A DNA stretch of 64,000 nucleotides from Liolophura sinensis (Eukaryota; Mollusca; Polyplacophora; Chitonida; Chitonidae). Of the stretch, positions 23,301 through 33,145 are shown piece by piece. The position numbers and the translations under genes were made by a program. How positions within the stretch are numbered: the first letter of the stretch is position 1; the number at the start of each line of letters is the position of its first letter. The notes under the pieces are model-generated. The model did no database searches, was not told the origin of the DNA, and worked only from the letters and a program-made list of their open reading frames with translations. The DNA lies in assembly GCF_032854445.1 (NCBI RefSeq), contig NC_088299.1:7478324-7542323 (forward strand), read 5' to 3'.

Positions 23301-23751
23301 TTTTCTCCACTCTACAAAAAAAGTCCTACACAAAAAAGATATTTCAGTGCGACTAGAGCAGTCTGCCATTTTTCGATTTTATGACCTATACTTTGCTTCC
23401 TTGTATGTTTGGAGCTTTATAAGTCGCATGCTTGCCATATAACGGAAAAGAAAAGTAAAACAAAACTGAAAAAGAAGTAGCCTCACGAGCGTGTCAGCAG
23501 CTGCTACTCACAGCTATAGTCAGTTTCGCTTATTGGAGTGTACACTTTCTTGCGCTGGTGCCGATCCCCCGCCTTACCATACCAGGTCCTTAAGCTTTCA
23601 CAAGAGCGTTCCATCACTTACCTGGCCCCACGTGGCTTGTGGGATGTAAGGTCAAAATCCAGTTCATACCCAGCCCGAGTGTCCCCACCACCGCTAGCAT
23701 CTTTACCAGCGTAAATGGCGCTCTCCATCTTCGTAGTCCTAGCACCGTCAT
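13219..23751 (-). CDS. MGAT4C-like: MGAT4C-like GT54 N-acetylglucosaminyltransferase
   Basis: Predicted 436 aa type II Golgi enzyme from 23751-23622 (43 aa plus one base) joined to 14399-13219. GT54 enzymes of the MGAT4 family transfer GlcNAc in beta-1,4 linkage to the alpha-1,3-mannose arm of N-glycans; the C subgroup is less well characterised. Visible: short basic cytoplasmic start, signal anchor at about 14-35, YLSIGIP at the start of the catalytic region, FLADF, the RAKQNFDFAF helix, the QLEDDV metal/donor motif (E170-D172), LFDHKGLRSS, and a C-terminal domain beginning near NNPPANL, as in vertebrate MGAT4 proteins. Vertebrate MGAT4C is slightly longer, mainly through its stem. Both splice ends are phase 1, but an extra stem exon inside the 9.2 kb intron cannot be excluded. 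No frame damage seen. Confidence 0.8.
14427..14689 (-). mobile_element. SINE-A, nearly full length, with target duplication
   Basis: On the minus strand: tRNA-like head with A-box region (GGTTAGCGCGCTAGCGCAG) and B-box-like GAGTTCAAGTCC, a conserved body, then an (AAAT)n tail ending at 14427. Flanks ATATTAGACAAT (left) and ATGTTAGACAAT (right) are the target duplication. It ends about 27 bp from the acceptor of the MGAT4C-like terminal exon. Confidence 0.92.
14846..14945 (-). mobile_element. SINE-B 3' end fragment
   Basis: Reverse of TTAAACCCCAAG plus CATATGACGACGAGGAATCATT. A short direct-oriented partner (CTTCGTCGTCATATGACTGAAA) follows at 14961-14990, so the two 3' ends face each other. 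Confidence 0.75.
14992..15233 (+). mobile_element. SINE-A, nearly full length
   Basis: Head GGCTCAGTTGGGTAGCGCG, B-box-like GAGTTCAAGTCC, body GGTCGTGGGTTTCCACCGGG, end AAAACACCAGTCAAATAAA. Internal deletion near the tail. Confidence 0.9.
15246..15325 (-). mobile_element. SINE-B 5' head fragment
   Basis: Reverse of GTTAGTGCGTCCGCC...AAGTCGGGTCATACCAAAGACTTTAAAAATGG. It retains the tRNA-like head only. Confidence 0.75.
15490..15634 (+). mobile_element. SINE-A, 5' truncated
   Basis: Starts in the body (GAAGGTCTGGCAGCAACC) and ends with ACCAACCAAATAAATAAATAAATAAA. Confidence 0.88.
15712..16025. mobile_element. Two SINE-A 3' fragments in opposite directions
   Basis: About 15712-15805 is a minus-strand tail and body piece (TTGACTGGTGCTTCACGTCG, GGCGGCCTGCAATATGG). 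About 15973-16025 is a plus-strand tail (GAAATATTCTTGACGGCG ... AAATAAATAAATAAA). Confidence 0.75.
16148..16490 (+). mobile_element. SINE-B, nearly full length
   Basis: tRNA-like head (GCGTCCGACTCGAAGTCGGG), GGGTCATACCACAGAC, CCTCGCTTGGCGCTC, GTGTCAGTATAATGTGACT, CAGTGGAGGCAGCACTTTGG, CCACAAGAAGACAC, TCGTCGTCATATGAC and the end GTACGACGTTAAACCCCAAG. It serves as the reference copy of this family here. Confidence 0.88.
16491..18414. other. MGAT4C-like intron segment, no recognised gene
   Basis: Holds an A-rich low-complexity run at about 16780-16830. An 86-codon open frame on the minus strand at 17898-17638 has ordinary protein composition (KLGTSGCFKSRVGNVKLL) but no domain I know and no clear splice sites, so I do not call it a gene. 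Confidence 0.4.
18415..18660. repeat. GCGAAA-rich tract with inverted symmetry
   Basis: The left half is full of CGCGAAA, GCGAAAG and CGAAAA words; the right half carries their complements TTTCGC and TTTTCGA plus some GCGAAG. The tract is far richer in CpG than its surroundings and can fold on itself. Function unknown. Confidence 0.6.
19090..19300 (+). mobile_element. SINE-B, 5' truncated
   Basis: GCACTGAGAGGTTAGATCAAGGAAACAGG, TGTCAGTACAGGTGTCACG, CAGTGGCGGCAGCACTTTGG, CACAAGAAGACACAGTATG, then CACGACATTAAAG. Confidence 0.85.
20026..20390 (-). pseudogene. Tc1/mariner-like transposase remnant with internal deletion
   Basis: Two pieces in the order of a Tc1-like transposase. About 20390-20219 reads the DNA-binding end (GGVTAQTIRNVLHAA, RRLYFGPIL). 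20211-20026 reads the C-terminal end (WLSRSPDLNLIAHACDALGR, LRALRRQPQNV). Intact relatives read SPDLNPIEHVW, so the third catalytic acidic residue is Ala here. The core between them, with both catalytic Asp residues, is missing and a stop separates the parts. Inactive. It lies in the large MGAT4C-like intron. Confidence 0.8.
20422..20480 (-). mobile_element. SINE-A fragment
   Basis: CGCAAGAATATTTCACTTGTAGGACGCGG then CAGCAATATGGTGGG, adjoining the transposase remnant. Confidence 0.7.
20940..21160. repeat. Diverged tandem repeat, about 55 bp unit
   Basis: Four loose copies of TCGGTCGGTAAAATTTTT plus ATATCCTATCTTGTAACATG. Part of the MGAT4C-like intron. Confidence 0.6.
21793..21877 (+). mobile_element. 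SINE-A body fragment
   Basis: GCTTCCTCTCCGGCCGGACG and GCAACCTGCGGATGGTCGTG, without head or tail. Confidence 0.8.
22246..22386 (-). mobile_element. SINE-A, 5' truncated
   Basis: TTTGGTGTTTTACGCCGTAC, ACGTCGGCGGCCAGCATTAT and CAGGTTGCTGCCAGACC, ending at CCACGT. Confidence 0.87.
22387..23621. other. MGAT4C-like intron segment
   Basis: No coding exon or repeat recognised between the SINE-A copy and the start exon. Confidence 0.4.
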
Positions 23752-24018
23752 TTCCTTCCCTTCGAAAGTTCTTCGAAAGGGCGTGGTGTTAATTGACGAG
23801 GTGGCGATAATGTTGGCGTCACTGACTCTCTGTAGCTGGATAGAGACACCAGACGGATGCGCCTTTAATGTGGATATCACGCGCAAAGAGAAGCCATAGT
23901 GATTTGTGCGTGTTTATAAACAGTTGTCGACAAAGCCTGCTGAATTTTAGTGTTGACGGTACATGCATGAGTTTTCCCACGCTGGTCTCAACACACTGAT
24001 CCGGCCTGAATACCGTTC
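23622..24018 (-). CDS. MGAT4C-like: Candidate start exon of the MGAT4C-like gene: signal anchor
   Basis: A strong acceptor (TTTCCTCTTTAACAG) precedes this exon and a consensus donor CCAG|GTAAGT follows. The first in-frame ATG is at 23751-23749 in context GGAAATGA. It encodes MTVLGLRRWR, then a hydrophobic segment of about 20 residues with positive charges on the N side, the form of a Golgi type II anchor. Phase 1 fits the terminal exon. The region 24018-23752 would be 5' UTR. The link to the enzyme rests on strand, phase, topology and expected length. Confidence 0.6.
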
Positions 24019-25026
24019 CTGTTAAAGAGGAAATCATAGGCTATACATGTACGTGTACCTACGCTGTCCAATATCTCTATCCTATGTGTTACGAACTCCG
24101 TCTGTAAACATATTTTTTTATTTGTCAGTGTCTGACCTACATTTTTCTCGCCTGCACTGTAATTCAGTCGAGCGTTCCGTGGCTTCAGTGTTCATGAGTT
24201 TGGTGTCATTGTAAACAGAGTGTACATTCTGGAAATGTGCATCGGTGTTGAAACATGCTTACGATCAAACCATCCAGAATTTTCTTTAAATATCAGCGAC
24301 GGAGTTATGAAGCCATTTGTACTCTAGTTTCTGTATGTACCACTTTATGAGCTTGTGTTTCACCACTTGCTATTTTTGGAAATATTATATTGGAGCTTGT
24401 ATGGCTCGTTGTTTCTTTGTGCCATAAGATACATTTCATCTCAGTTTACCCTGAAAGTGACTTTGTCAGCTCGACAGCTCGGCAATGAGGACGCTATTGT
24501 CAACCCGTCCGCCCTGAAGAAGCTACACATTCACATGCAGTTGCGGAATAAACCACTTATCGGACTGTCATCTGTAGATTGAGGAATTCATCTTAAATGT
24601 GAATTCTATATTTACGTGGACTGTCTCACCTTTGGAAGCCAAAATACTGTATTCCATCCGGATCTGGACGCTGTACATTATTGACAGTTATATTATTTGT
24701 CTATTTTCTTAAAATATATATATTAAACTTATTCAGACGGTTTCGCCTTTCTTTGTTTGATCTTGTCTAAAGCCTATTGCTGATCTGAGAGTAAAACAAG
24801 CCTGTTGTTTCTCACCTTTACTCTCCAACAGTGGTACCCTTACACATGGTATACGAATATAACGTATCATAACCGAACCGTTATTACGCGTGATAGCAAA
24901 TCGTCCAGACGGGAATCACGCACGGTCATACACAGTTTCTGTCATGCTGTTTTGTTAGGCGCGTGCCTGACGGCTGTGTCACATGACCCAACCGATTATA
25001 GTTAACGCTACTTATATGCATCTCAC

Positions 25027-25210
25027 CTGTTCCAACTGTCCATTTAGCAAGGAGTGTGTCTCTTGACGGACAAGTTCTAAACACACTATCAATCACCCAG
25101 GCACATATCTGAGCGACAGGTACATCCAATATCATGCTCCTGTCAACACAGCGTTTGACTACACGTATTTCAGGTAACACGGTTGCATCCATTGCCTTGA
25201 GCAACTTATG
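25027..25210 (-). other. Possible 5' noncoding exon of the MGAT4C-like gene
   Basis: Ends in a donor ACAG|GTGAGA at 25027/25026, 1 kb upstream of the acceptor of the start exon. It is open in one frame with a protein-like composition but has no recognised domain, and it is cut off upstream by MITE-1 at 25218. If joined, it would be 5' UTR. Weak. Confidence 0.3.
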
Positions 25211-25217
25211 TTCAACC

Positions 25218-25656
25218 GGCCACAGACCCCCATTAGTTTTCCATAAGCGACAATGTTAAGGTTTAGCGCTGTAGCTCAGTCCCAAACATTCCGAGGCCAA
25301 TAAGCTTTGGTGCATACCTGGCCCAGCCTGTGAGAAAGAAGCTGTAAAAATCTTGACATTGGTTGACCGTCAAAATCTGGACCTTTCCATGCCGGCAGCT
25401 GGGAGGGGTGCCTAGCAACGCCAAGGGGACGTCCCTCGCAGCCTCATCACCACCTGTTTCCTTGTGTCCTCTCGCCCAGAATTTCAAACTTTCACCATTA
25501 AAACTCATACCTGCCCAAAGCTTAGACAATTTCCATCATTTTGATACCAAGCATGCACCTGTACACCAAAAACGGCAGGCTGGCAGCAAAAAAAGACTTT
25601 ACACCCTAAAATACACAGAACTACAATCGTCCCTACTGAAAAACGGAAGTATGTCC
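25218..25656 (-). mobile_element. MITE-1 copy, one terminal repeat partly deleted
   Basis: Begins GGCCACAGACCCCCATTA on the plus strand. At the right, AACGGAAGT jumps straight to ATGTCC, so about 15 bp of the terminal repeat is gone. It keeps a T-rich segment (reverse of AGTCTTTTTTTGCTGCC) that the 28 kb copy lacks. Minus orientation relative to the 12.6 kb copy. Confidence 0.85.
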
Positions 25657-27976
25657 TATCACACCAGCCAACTTTTTTCAAAATCAATAATTTTTGCACC
25701 ACATAATGCTTACTACCTCTAAACCTCACACATAAAGTTACAGCTTGATACATGCAAAAACTTTTGAGTAGGAGGAATTTAACTTGGGGTACCCCTATCT
25801 TGGAAATGTGTCTGTTTGTCCGTCCTCAAGCACGAAGTTCAAAGCTCTGTAGTGCACATACCGTTCAAAATATCTCAACCAGGTCAAATGTTTTGGAAAG
25901 CTGGTATGTATATCTGCAAGAAAAACGAAAAAATTTCAATGACAAAGTATTTTACATTTTCCATTGACAAACATTTAGAAAATTATGGATTTTCAAGTAG
26001 ATTTTCTTGTTTACAGCAGTGTAAAGAAAATACTTAAAAGCCAAAAGTGTCAAAATATATATCAAAAGACAGGTAATTTATCTGACAATTCACTTACAAA
26101 ATATAGGACATACCTTTTAGCAACTTTGTGCAAAATTTGACTTAAAGTGATACAGGTGGGTAGCAAAGCGGAGTTTCAAAATTCCAGAAAAGTACATTTT
26201 GATCACCATCAAAGTAAACATATGCATCCAAATTTATATAGAAATGCTCATAGGCACAGTTTCCATGGATAGGGCTAAAGAAAAGACTAGTATCCCTTTT
26301 ACATAGTGATTCACATGATAAAACCCTTTAAAAGATCACCCACTACCCCCACTACCCCCACTACCCCCCTTTCCCGTCTCCCCCATGGCTGCCATTGGTT
26401 GGCTGGCTTACCTCAACTCACAGTGCAAAAGAATCCCACCACCTGTGTTGTTGCCTCAGACTAAATTAGTACTTTCTACATAACAAACACCAAAGGTTGA
26501 CACTGGCATCTACAAGAGATCAGTAGAGGGGAGAAATATGAATTTGCCACTTACAAAAATAAAGCCACACAGTACATGCACATTGGTCATTCAGACAATC
26601 AGCAAGGCAACCCTCCCAAGACATGTTGAAGGGACCCAAGAAGAGGGGAAAAGCTATACTTTTTAACCTGTAACAACACAGAAATCCTCAAATAATCAGT
26701 GAGAAATTACATCCGTAATCAGGTTCCACACTGGGTGTTCCTGGGTGGGCATGAGGAATGGACATTCAAACTGTCCGTACATATATGAGAAACCTGTGAC
26801 GTTTCCCCGGTTGGGGGGGGGGGGGGGGCTGGAGGGGTATGTGTCATGGTGTAGTACCGGACCAATGACGGGGATTCTAGGTCGGCCAAGGGAGTGGAAG
26901 ACTGCATCCGAATGGTCAGGCCTTTGAGGAAGCTGAACGGCTAGCAGACCCCACTCACCTAGGTAGATCCCAGTTCAATATATGCATAAACCAGGCAAAG
27001 TTCACTGACGCCATGTTTGGGAGACAAGATCTAAAGAGGGAAACCAAGACGAAAGCTCAATAGGTATTAAACTAGGATGTGAAAGCCATATGTAGCTGTC
27101 TAATTTCTAACTTGTGTGTGAGGACATTGGAAACATAAAAAAATCCCAGTTGCCCAGGGAGGTGGATGCCACACTGGGCCAGATACTAAAACAAAAACTC
27201 CTTGAGATGTCGCAGGAACAGCGTACTATGTTCTGGTGGAGAAACAGACATCTGGTGGGGCAGAGACTCATTTTCACAAGGGCAATATTCCAACAGATCA
27301 CACTTACATGTATGCTAGAAACTTGAAATTGATCATTTTTGTTCCAACGCCACACATACTGTGTGAGTGCACATGTAACTTATCAGAGGAATGAATATAC
27401 ACATGCAATGAAAACTACATGCCTACAGTGGTTTATTTTTAAGTTTAAAGAGGAAAATTTACCTTGTCCACTTCAAGTCTATGCCCAAAACAGCAGACAG
27501 TGTTGCAGCAGATATGCCTGTTTTTAATGTTTTGTGACCTGCAGGATGATTTGAAGCACATTTACCTAGTGTGTGGTGGCACACATGGGAGGAACCTGAC
27601 TTGGTTTGTAAATTAAATGCACACTGGCCCTCTCTACTACTCTAGCCAAGTAAATTAATCTGCTGATGTGTTTTTATCCACCTGTGTGAGGCTGGGCCCT
27701 TATATGTGATGCAAGGCCTTATTGACCATCCTTAATCACACCACCCTATCTATCAGCCACATACTCCAATTTCACTCGCAGCACTCGTTTTAGCCGATTT
27801 TTAGACAAAATGGATATGTGGGGAAAATATAGAATTAAAAAGCTTTAAAACTGCTCAATCAAGTTCCATGTCAATGCCAACCACATCGCAGATGTACCCA
27901 CCAAATATTATCAGGCTGCTGCGAAATCTGAGCACACAGTGACATATTACATGTTTTGGCACAAGTGGACAGATCA
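25657..27976. other. 2.3 kb between two MITE-1 copies, unrecognised
   Basis: Contains a poly-G run at about 26814-26829, a CCCCACTA-type repeat at about 26340-26370, and a plus-strand open frame at about 27114-27326 whose first 50 codons (LPREVDATLGQILKQKLLEM) look protein-like, preceded by a possible acceptor GTGTGTGAG. I cannot assign it. It may be decayed transposon coding sequence. Confidence 0.35.
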
Positions 27977-28399
27977 GGCCACAGACCCCCATTAGTTTTC
28001 CATAAGCGACAATGTTAAGGTTTAGCGCTGTAGCTCAGTCCAAAACATTCCGAGGCCAATAAGCTTTGGTGCATACCTGGCCCAGCCTGTGAGAAAGAAG
28101 CTGTAAAAATCTTGACATAGGTTGACCGTCAAAATCTGGACCTTTCCATGCCGGCAGCTGGGAGGGGTGCCTAGCAACGCCAAGGGGACGTCCCTCGCAG
28201 CCTCATCACCACCTGTTTCCTTGTGTCCTCTCGCCCAGAATTTCAAACTTTCACCATTAAAACTCATACCTGCCCAAAGCTTAGACAATTTCCATCATTT
28301 TGATACCAAGCATGCACCTGTACACCAAAAATACACAGAACTACAATCGTGTAGTACAACCCTACTGAAAAACGGAAGTTGTAATGGGGGTCTGTGTCC
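27977..28399 (-). mobile_element. MITE-1 copy with both terminal repeats
   Basis: 423 bp from GGCCACAGACCCCCATTA to TAATGGGGGTCTGTGTCC: 18 bp inverted ends differing at one position. Almost identical to 25218-25656 over the shared 300 bp, in the same orientation. Confidence 0.9.
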
Positions 28400-29469
28400 A
28401 ACCCTGTATTCCTGCACGTCATCACAGCGTTTAAACGTGCCTATCCCAGGTCACCGGTATATACATACGGGCAACAAAAACGTACATCCACTGCCCTGTG
28501 TCCTTTATCCCCGCGTTGAAACCATCCACCTATCGCAGTTTACATTATGTCTATTTGGGTTTACATCGGCTACTATACCTGTTTTTCCTTCATTCGTCTG
28601 TAGAGCGCCAGGTGGCTGCCTCACGTACAGAGCTACTTTTTGGGCGTGACAGGTTTGTTACACCTGTACACAGAATCATAACTACACTTGGTGTGCACTG
28701 ACGCATCGGATCACTAGATCACTTATCAAGTATAAGGTACGACACACGCACCTTGACAAAGGCAGGTACGAACATGAGATTGGCTTATCTAGTCTCATCC
28801 CAGGAAAAACCTACACAGGAAGCCGTTTTTATGTAACCCAGTGACCCGTGACCTGTGAGTTGCATAGGTGCATATACTCCTTCTGGCTTTACTCAGTTAT
28901 TCAATCCTACAACATGACGTTTTTCCATTGACAAGCAAGCGATTTATGTAGCATATGTATGCAGACATACAATTTATTTATGTGTTTATTTCATTGTTCT
29001 TTGACGCTTGGGGCGACGAGTAGTTATCAGTAGTGTGTCCACTGAAATGTCATACCGAAGACACCAGACATGACACCCGAACCCTGTCACATCGGATCAA
29101 CTAATTCTGTTTCCGTGCCCAAAAATCTCAGTCTTGCGAGGCCAACAAGTACTAGTTTTTTAAAAAATCTTTGGTATTATCCGACCCGGGTTTTATCCCA
29201 GGCCTTCTGTCTTCGATGTTCTCTCAAACAAGAGGAGCACATTTAAATTAACTTCCTGTTGAACGCAATATACACTGATCGCTGTACAATATTTACAGGC
29301 CCATGGATGAATGTCGGCTGTTGTGGGTGAGTCCTACATTTACTTAGCGCTGAAGCGTGAGCAAGCCTGCAAACGGGGGAATAAGATATGTAAGAACAAG
29401 TGTGAATCCACAAACTACCGTAGTGTTGCCTGTCATGCGTTATTTATGACAGACCACAACACGGTGGGT

Positions 29470-29600
29470 AAAACCAGAGTAGCGACGAGAGCGTGATTGC
29501 TGGGAAATGGTCACACGTAACCGTTAAACCTGGCCTGTTTGTCAGTTACCTAAATTGTGGTTTTAAGCTGCTTTAGCTGTTATTTACATAAACAATAGCA
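29470..29600 (+). repeat. Dispersed repeat R3, copy 1
   Basis: AACCAGAGTAGCGACG and AATGGTCACACGTAACCGT also occur, diverged, at about 34330-34440 and 51110-51230. The shared core then runs into an AT-rich part with GTTTTA. No coding sense. Confidence 0.6.
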
Positions 29601-29865
29601 TCTTACACCCCGCCGCTCATCATGGCTTAAGCAGAAATAGGTAAGAAGACATCACTGGTCTAGAATTACCCAAAATGTGTTGTTGTTGTCATACTTAATG
29701 AGCAACCAGGCCCCACGTTTTACAGTGAATGGTCTATGTTAAGAAATAAATGTGAAGGAACGACTGCCAGACCATCAGATAGAGGTAGTTACAGAGCTGT
29801 TTGTCATGACTTTTAATAATTGTGTCATATGACATGATAAAATGCTGATCATACCTGTACAAATC

Positions 29866-29930
29866 ATTCATTGCCGACAGATATTCATTACCGACAGATA
29901 TTCATTATCGACAGACATTCATTACCGACA
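29866..29930. repeat. Short tandem array
   Basis: Four copies of TTCATTACCGACAGATA with small changes. Confidence 0.85.
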
Positions 29931-30504
29931 CACTCCCCAAAATTATCGGAATTCCAAAAGGCAATATGTATAGAGCGTAAAATGTAAACAATTATTCCCT
30001 CAGTGTAAGTATTTTAAACAAGCAAATAGATAAACTGGATGAATGAACTAAGCGCTGATAACACAGGGCAGTCCGCAAAATAAATTGAATGTGAGAGCAC
30101 ATGACATATTCTTTTTATATAGGTGAGTACAGTGAACGGGATAAAATCGATACATATGGTACATCGAAGACCAAAAATGTAGGGTCGCAAACCACAACGG
30201 TATGTCAGTGGTCAGTCATGTTAACGGATAATAATGTTAGTAATCGCAAGGCCAATTTCCAACACCACGTTCAAGACAAACCAGCAAAGAACTAAATGTA
30301 TATAGGTAAATTTTTAAGAGACAGATTCATGAGAAGAAGTGAACAGTTTCCAATAAAACGAGAAGGACGCTAAAAGGTACCGATGTTTTGTAGATTGCAT
30401 GAAATCTTGAAGTCAGGGTTAAAGGGCCTGGTTTCCCATGGCTACAAGTGCCATATTTCTTCTCACCGGTTACAAGCGGCCCTTCGGCGACCCAGTGCCG
30501 CTTC

Positions 30505-30825
30505 GGCGACCCACTTGTTTAGAGCGTCCGCTTCGAAGTTGGGATCAAACCCGGATGTGTCATAACAAAAGACTTTAAAAATGCTGATTGCTACTACCTC
30601 GCTCGGCGTTCAGCACTGAGAGGTTAGAGCAAGGAAGCATGAATGGTTGGCCCAGTGTCGGTATTTAATGTGACTGTGTAGGTGTTCTGATTGATGTCTT
30701 CGGCAAGGTACTACAGTGGCGGCAGCACTTTTGCAGCAAGGGTTCGTCCTGCCACAAGAAGACGCAGTATGTAAAGGTGCACAACTAATAACTCCTTATC
30801 GTTATACGGCTGATGAATCGTTACT
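30505..30825 (+). mobile_element. SINE-B, nearly full length
   Basis: GAGCGTCCGCTTCGAAGTTGG, CAAAAGACTTTAAAAATG, AGCACTGAGAGGTTAGAGC, GTGGCGGCAGCACTTTTGC, CCACAAGAAGACGCAGTATG. The 3' end is diverged. Confidence 0.85.
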
Positions 30826-31374
30826 TTCATACATACACTAGGTGATATTTTAAAACAGACCTGACACTCATTATATAATTTATAAAACATGCAATTCATG
30901 ACCGCAAATCTCATACATAAAGCTCATACACTGAGGTAAACACGTGCTCAAAGAACACGTTATTTTCCATTTCCCCCAAATTAGGCATATATGGCGCCAT
31001 TCATGAAAATTCATACGTGGATCCTGCCAGATGTGTTGTAACGTTTGGTTTCTCTCTACACTTACTTTCTCTTCATGACGAAATACCAGTTACTCATGTT
31101 CATATTAATGTAGGCCTGTACTGTAGCGTGGTGGATATAATGAGATTACGTATCATTCACGTGTACGTTTTCGGATGGCTGGGAAAGACTGTGTGATCAG
31201 GCTTCATTTGCTGACCTCATCTTCTATCCCTCCTTTCTTCAACAATGAGTATACAGGAAGTTTGTTGTAACCTCCGTTTGCAATCAATGGGTAAATTACG
31301 CATGCTTTTATCTATTTATTTATTTATTTGAATGGTGTTTCAACGCATCCGTTTTTAACCTTCACGCTGAACCG

Positions 31375-31450
31375 TCACCGCTATGATGAACACTGTCATG
31401 GTGAACACCGTCATGGTGAACACTGTCATGATGAACACTGGCATGGTGAA
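31375..31450 (+). repeat. 15 bp minisatellite, left block
   Basis: Five to six copies of GGTGAACACYGTCAT. Same unit as the main array at 31750-32205. Confidence 0.9.
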
Positions 31451-31468
31451 ACGTATCACCTTTATTAT

Positions 31469-31667
31469 TTATTTATTTATTTATTTGATTGGTGTTTTAC
31501 GTCGTACTCAAGAATATTTCACTTATACGACGGCGGCCAGCATTATGGTGGGTGGAAACCGGGCACAGCCCGGGGGAAACCCACGACCATCCGCAGGTTG
31601 CTGCAGACCTTCCCACGTAGGCTCATGGGCCATAACGCTGCGCTAGCGCGCTAACCAACTGAGCCAC
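31469..31667 (-). mobile_element. SINE-A between minisatellite blocks, perfect target duplication
   Basis: Tail TTTATTTATTTATTTG to head GCGCTAGCGCGCTAACCAAC, reverse orientation. TCACCTTTATTAT occurs on both sides (31456-31468 and 31668-31680). Part of the middle is deleted (CCCACGTAGGCTCATG). Confidence 0.93.
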
Positions 31668-31749
31668 TCACCTTTATTATGAACACTGATATGACCAACA
31701 ACATTTTGAAGAATGACGTTGAGATGAAAGCCCTTACCGCCGAGACTGA

Positions 31750-32205
31750 TAAACACTGTCATGGTGAACACTGTCATGGTGGACAGCGTCATGGTGAACA
31801 CCATCATGGTGAACACTGTCATAGTGAACACCGTCATGGTGAACACCATCATGGTGAAAACTGTCATGGTGAACACTGTCATGGTGAACACCATGTGAAC
31901 ACCGTCATGGTGAAAACTGTCATGGTGAACACTGTCATGGTGAACACCATGTGAACACCGTCATGGTTAAAACTGTCATGGTGAACACTGTCATGGTGGA
32001 CTCCGTCGTGGTGAACACCATCATGGTGAACACTATCATGGTGAACACCATGTGAACACCGTCGTGGTGAACACTGTCATGGTGAACACCGTGTGAACAC
32101 CATCATGGTGAACACTGTCATGGTGAACACTGTCATAGGGAACACTGACATGCTGGACACCGTCGTGGTGAACACCATCATGGTGAAAACTGTCATGGTG
32201 AATAC
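31750..32205 (+). repeat. 15 bp minisatellite, main block
   Basis: About 30 copies of GGTGAACACYGTCAT with occasional shortened units (CACCATGTGAACACC). Because 15 is a multiple of 3, several frames stay open and encode His-Gly-Glu-His-Cys or Met-Val-Asn-Thr-Val repeats. Confidence 0.93.
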
Positions 32206-32419
32206 ACATCTGCTGTGTTTCAGGGAAATCTGTTGAAAGCGGAGAGTTGGGTTGACAGGCTGTCATTTTGTGATGTGCATCCTTATCTCAAAATGCTAGA
32301 AGATGCTGTGTTGACAAGAAATCCTTAGGGCAGGACATGTGGGGGTGGGGGTTGGGTGTTAAAACTTAAACGTTGAAGCTTTATTTTTTTTCAATTATTT
32401 TATTGTGGTTTATCGCGGA

Positions 32420-32605
32420 ACTCAAATATATCAAAAGTTTAATTTATACCTGTAGACTGAAATTCACTCAAATATATCAAAAGTTTAACTAATACCTGTG
32501 GACTGAAATTCACTAAAATATATCAAAAGTTTAACTTATACCTGTAGACTGAAATTCACTCAAATATATAAAAAGTTTAACTTATACCCGTAGACTGAAA
32601 TTCAC
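32420..32605 (+). repeat. 46 bp tandem repeat, 4 copies
   Basis: Units begin ACTCAAATATATCAAAAGT and end GTAGACTGAAATTC, with few differences. Confidence 0.93.
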
Positions 32606-32823
32606 TCTCCCTGTTATCTGCCGACTATACGCGTACATACTCCTCAACCCGGTGATAAGATATTATATAGTGGATAAATGACGAGAACAGTTGATTCATT
32701 AAAAAGTATCGACAAGGCGCGGAGTTGGAGTTGTTTCTCCAACTTAAACGTGTTTGTAGTGATGTAGCAACTATCGATTATTTTTCACGAATCGCGCGGT
32801 GTCATTACAAACAAATATCGGGA

Positions 32824-33145
32824 CCGGTAGATCCAGGATCAATCCTTGATCGAGTCACACCTAAGACTTTAAAAGAGGAAGTTGTAACTTCCTCGCTTGG
32901 CGTTCAGCATGAAGGGGATAGTGCAAAGACTGGTTGACCCGTATCAGTATAATGGCTCGGGCGGGGTTGCTTACTTCCCTTCGGTAAGTCGTCTCAGTGA
33001 AGCAGCACTAAATAAAAGAGCGGTGGAAATCCGTCCTGCAACAAGGAGGCACATTACACGTACATGCACCCTAATGATTCCTTCGTCGTCATATGACTGA
33101 AAAATTGTTGAGTACGACGTTAAACCCCAAGCACTCACTCACTAA
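32824..33145 (+). mobile_element. SINE-C, nearly full length
   Basis: Shares its 3' end with SINE-B (TCGTCGTCATATGACTGAAA, GTACGACGTTAAACCCCAAG, then ACTCACTCACT) but has a different middle (ATAATGGCTCGGGCGGGG, AGCAGCACTAAATAAAAGAG, CTGCAACAAGGAGGCACATT). Confidence 0.8.

Larger units (their letters stand above)
28400..30504. other. Gene-poor stretch
   Basis: Holds a SINE-B head fragment (about 29150-29220, minus), a roughly 110 bp dispersed repeat (about 29470-29600) and a small 17-18 bp tandem array (29866-29930). No exon recognised. Confidence 0.45.

Noticed and set aside
25263-25529. 88-codon gene encoding FWARGHKETGGDEAA, repeated at 28.0 kb
   Set aside because: It lies wholly inside MITE-1 copies; listed as an element property, not as a host gene.
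29866-29930. CRISPR-like array
   Set aside because: Direct tandem repeat with no spacers in a eukaryotic genome; the 70, 46, 42 and 111 bp arrays are also contiguous tandem repeats.
31328-32266. Frames encoding His-Gly-Glu-His or Met-Val-Asn-Thr repeats
   Set aside because: 15 bp minisatellite and a SINE explain them; treated as noncoding.
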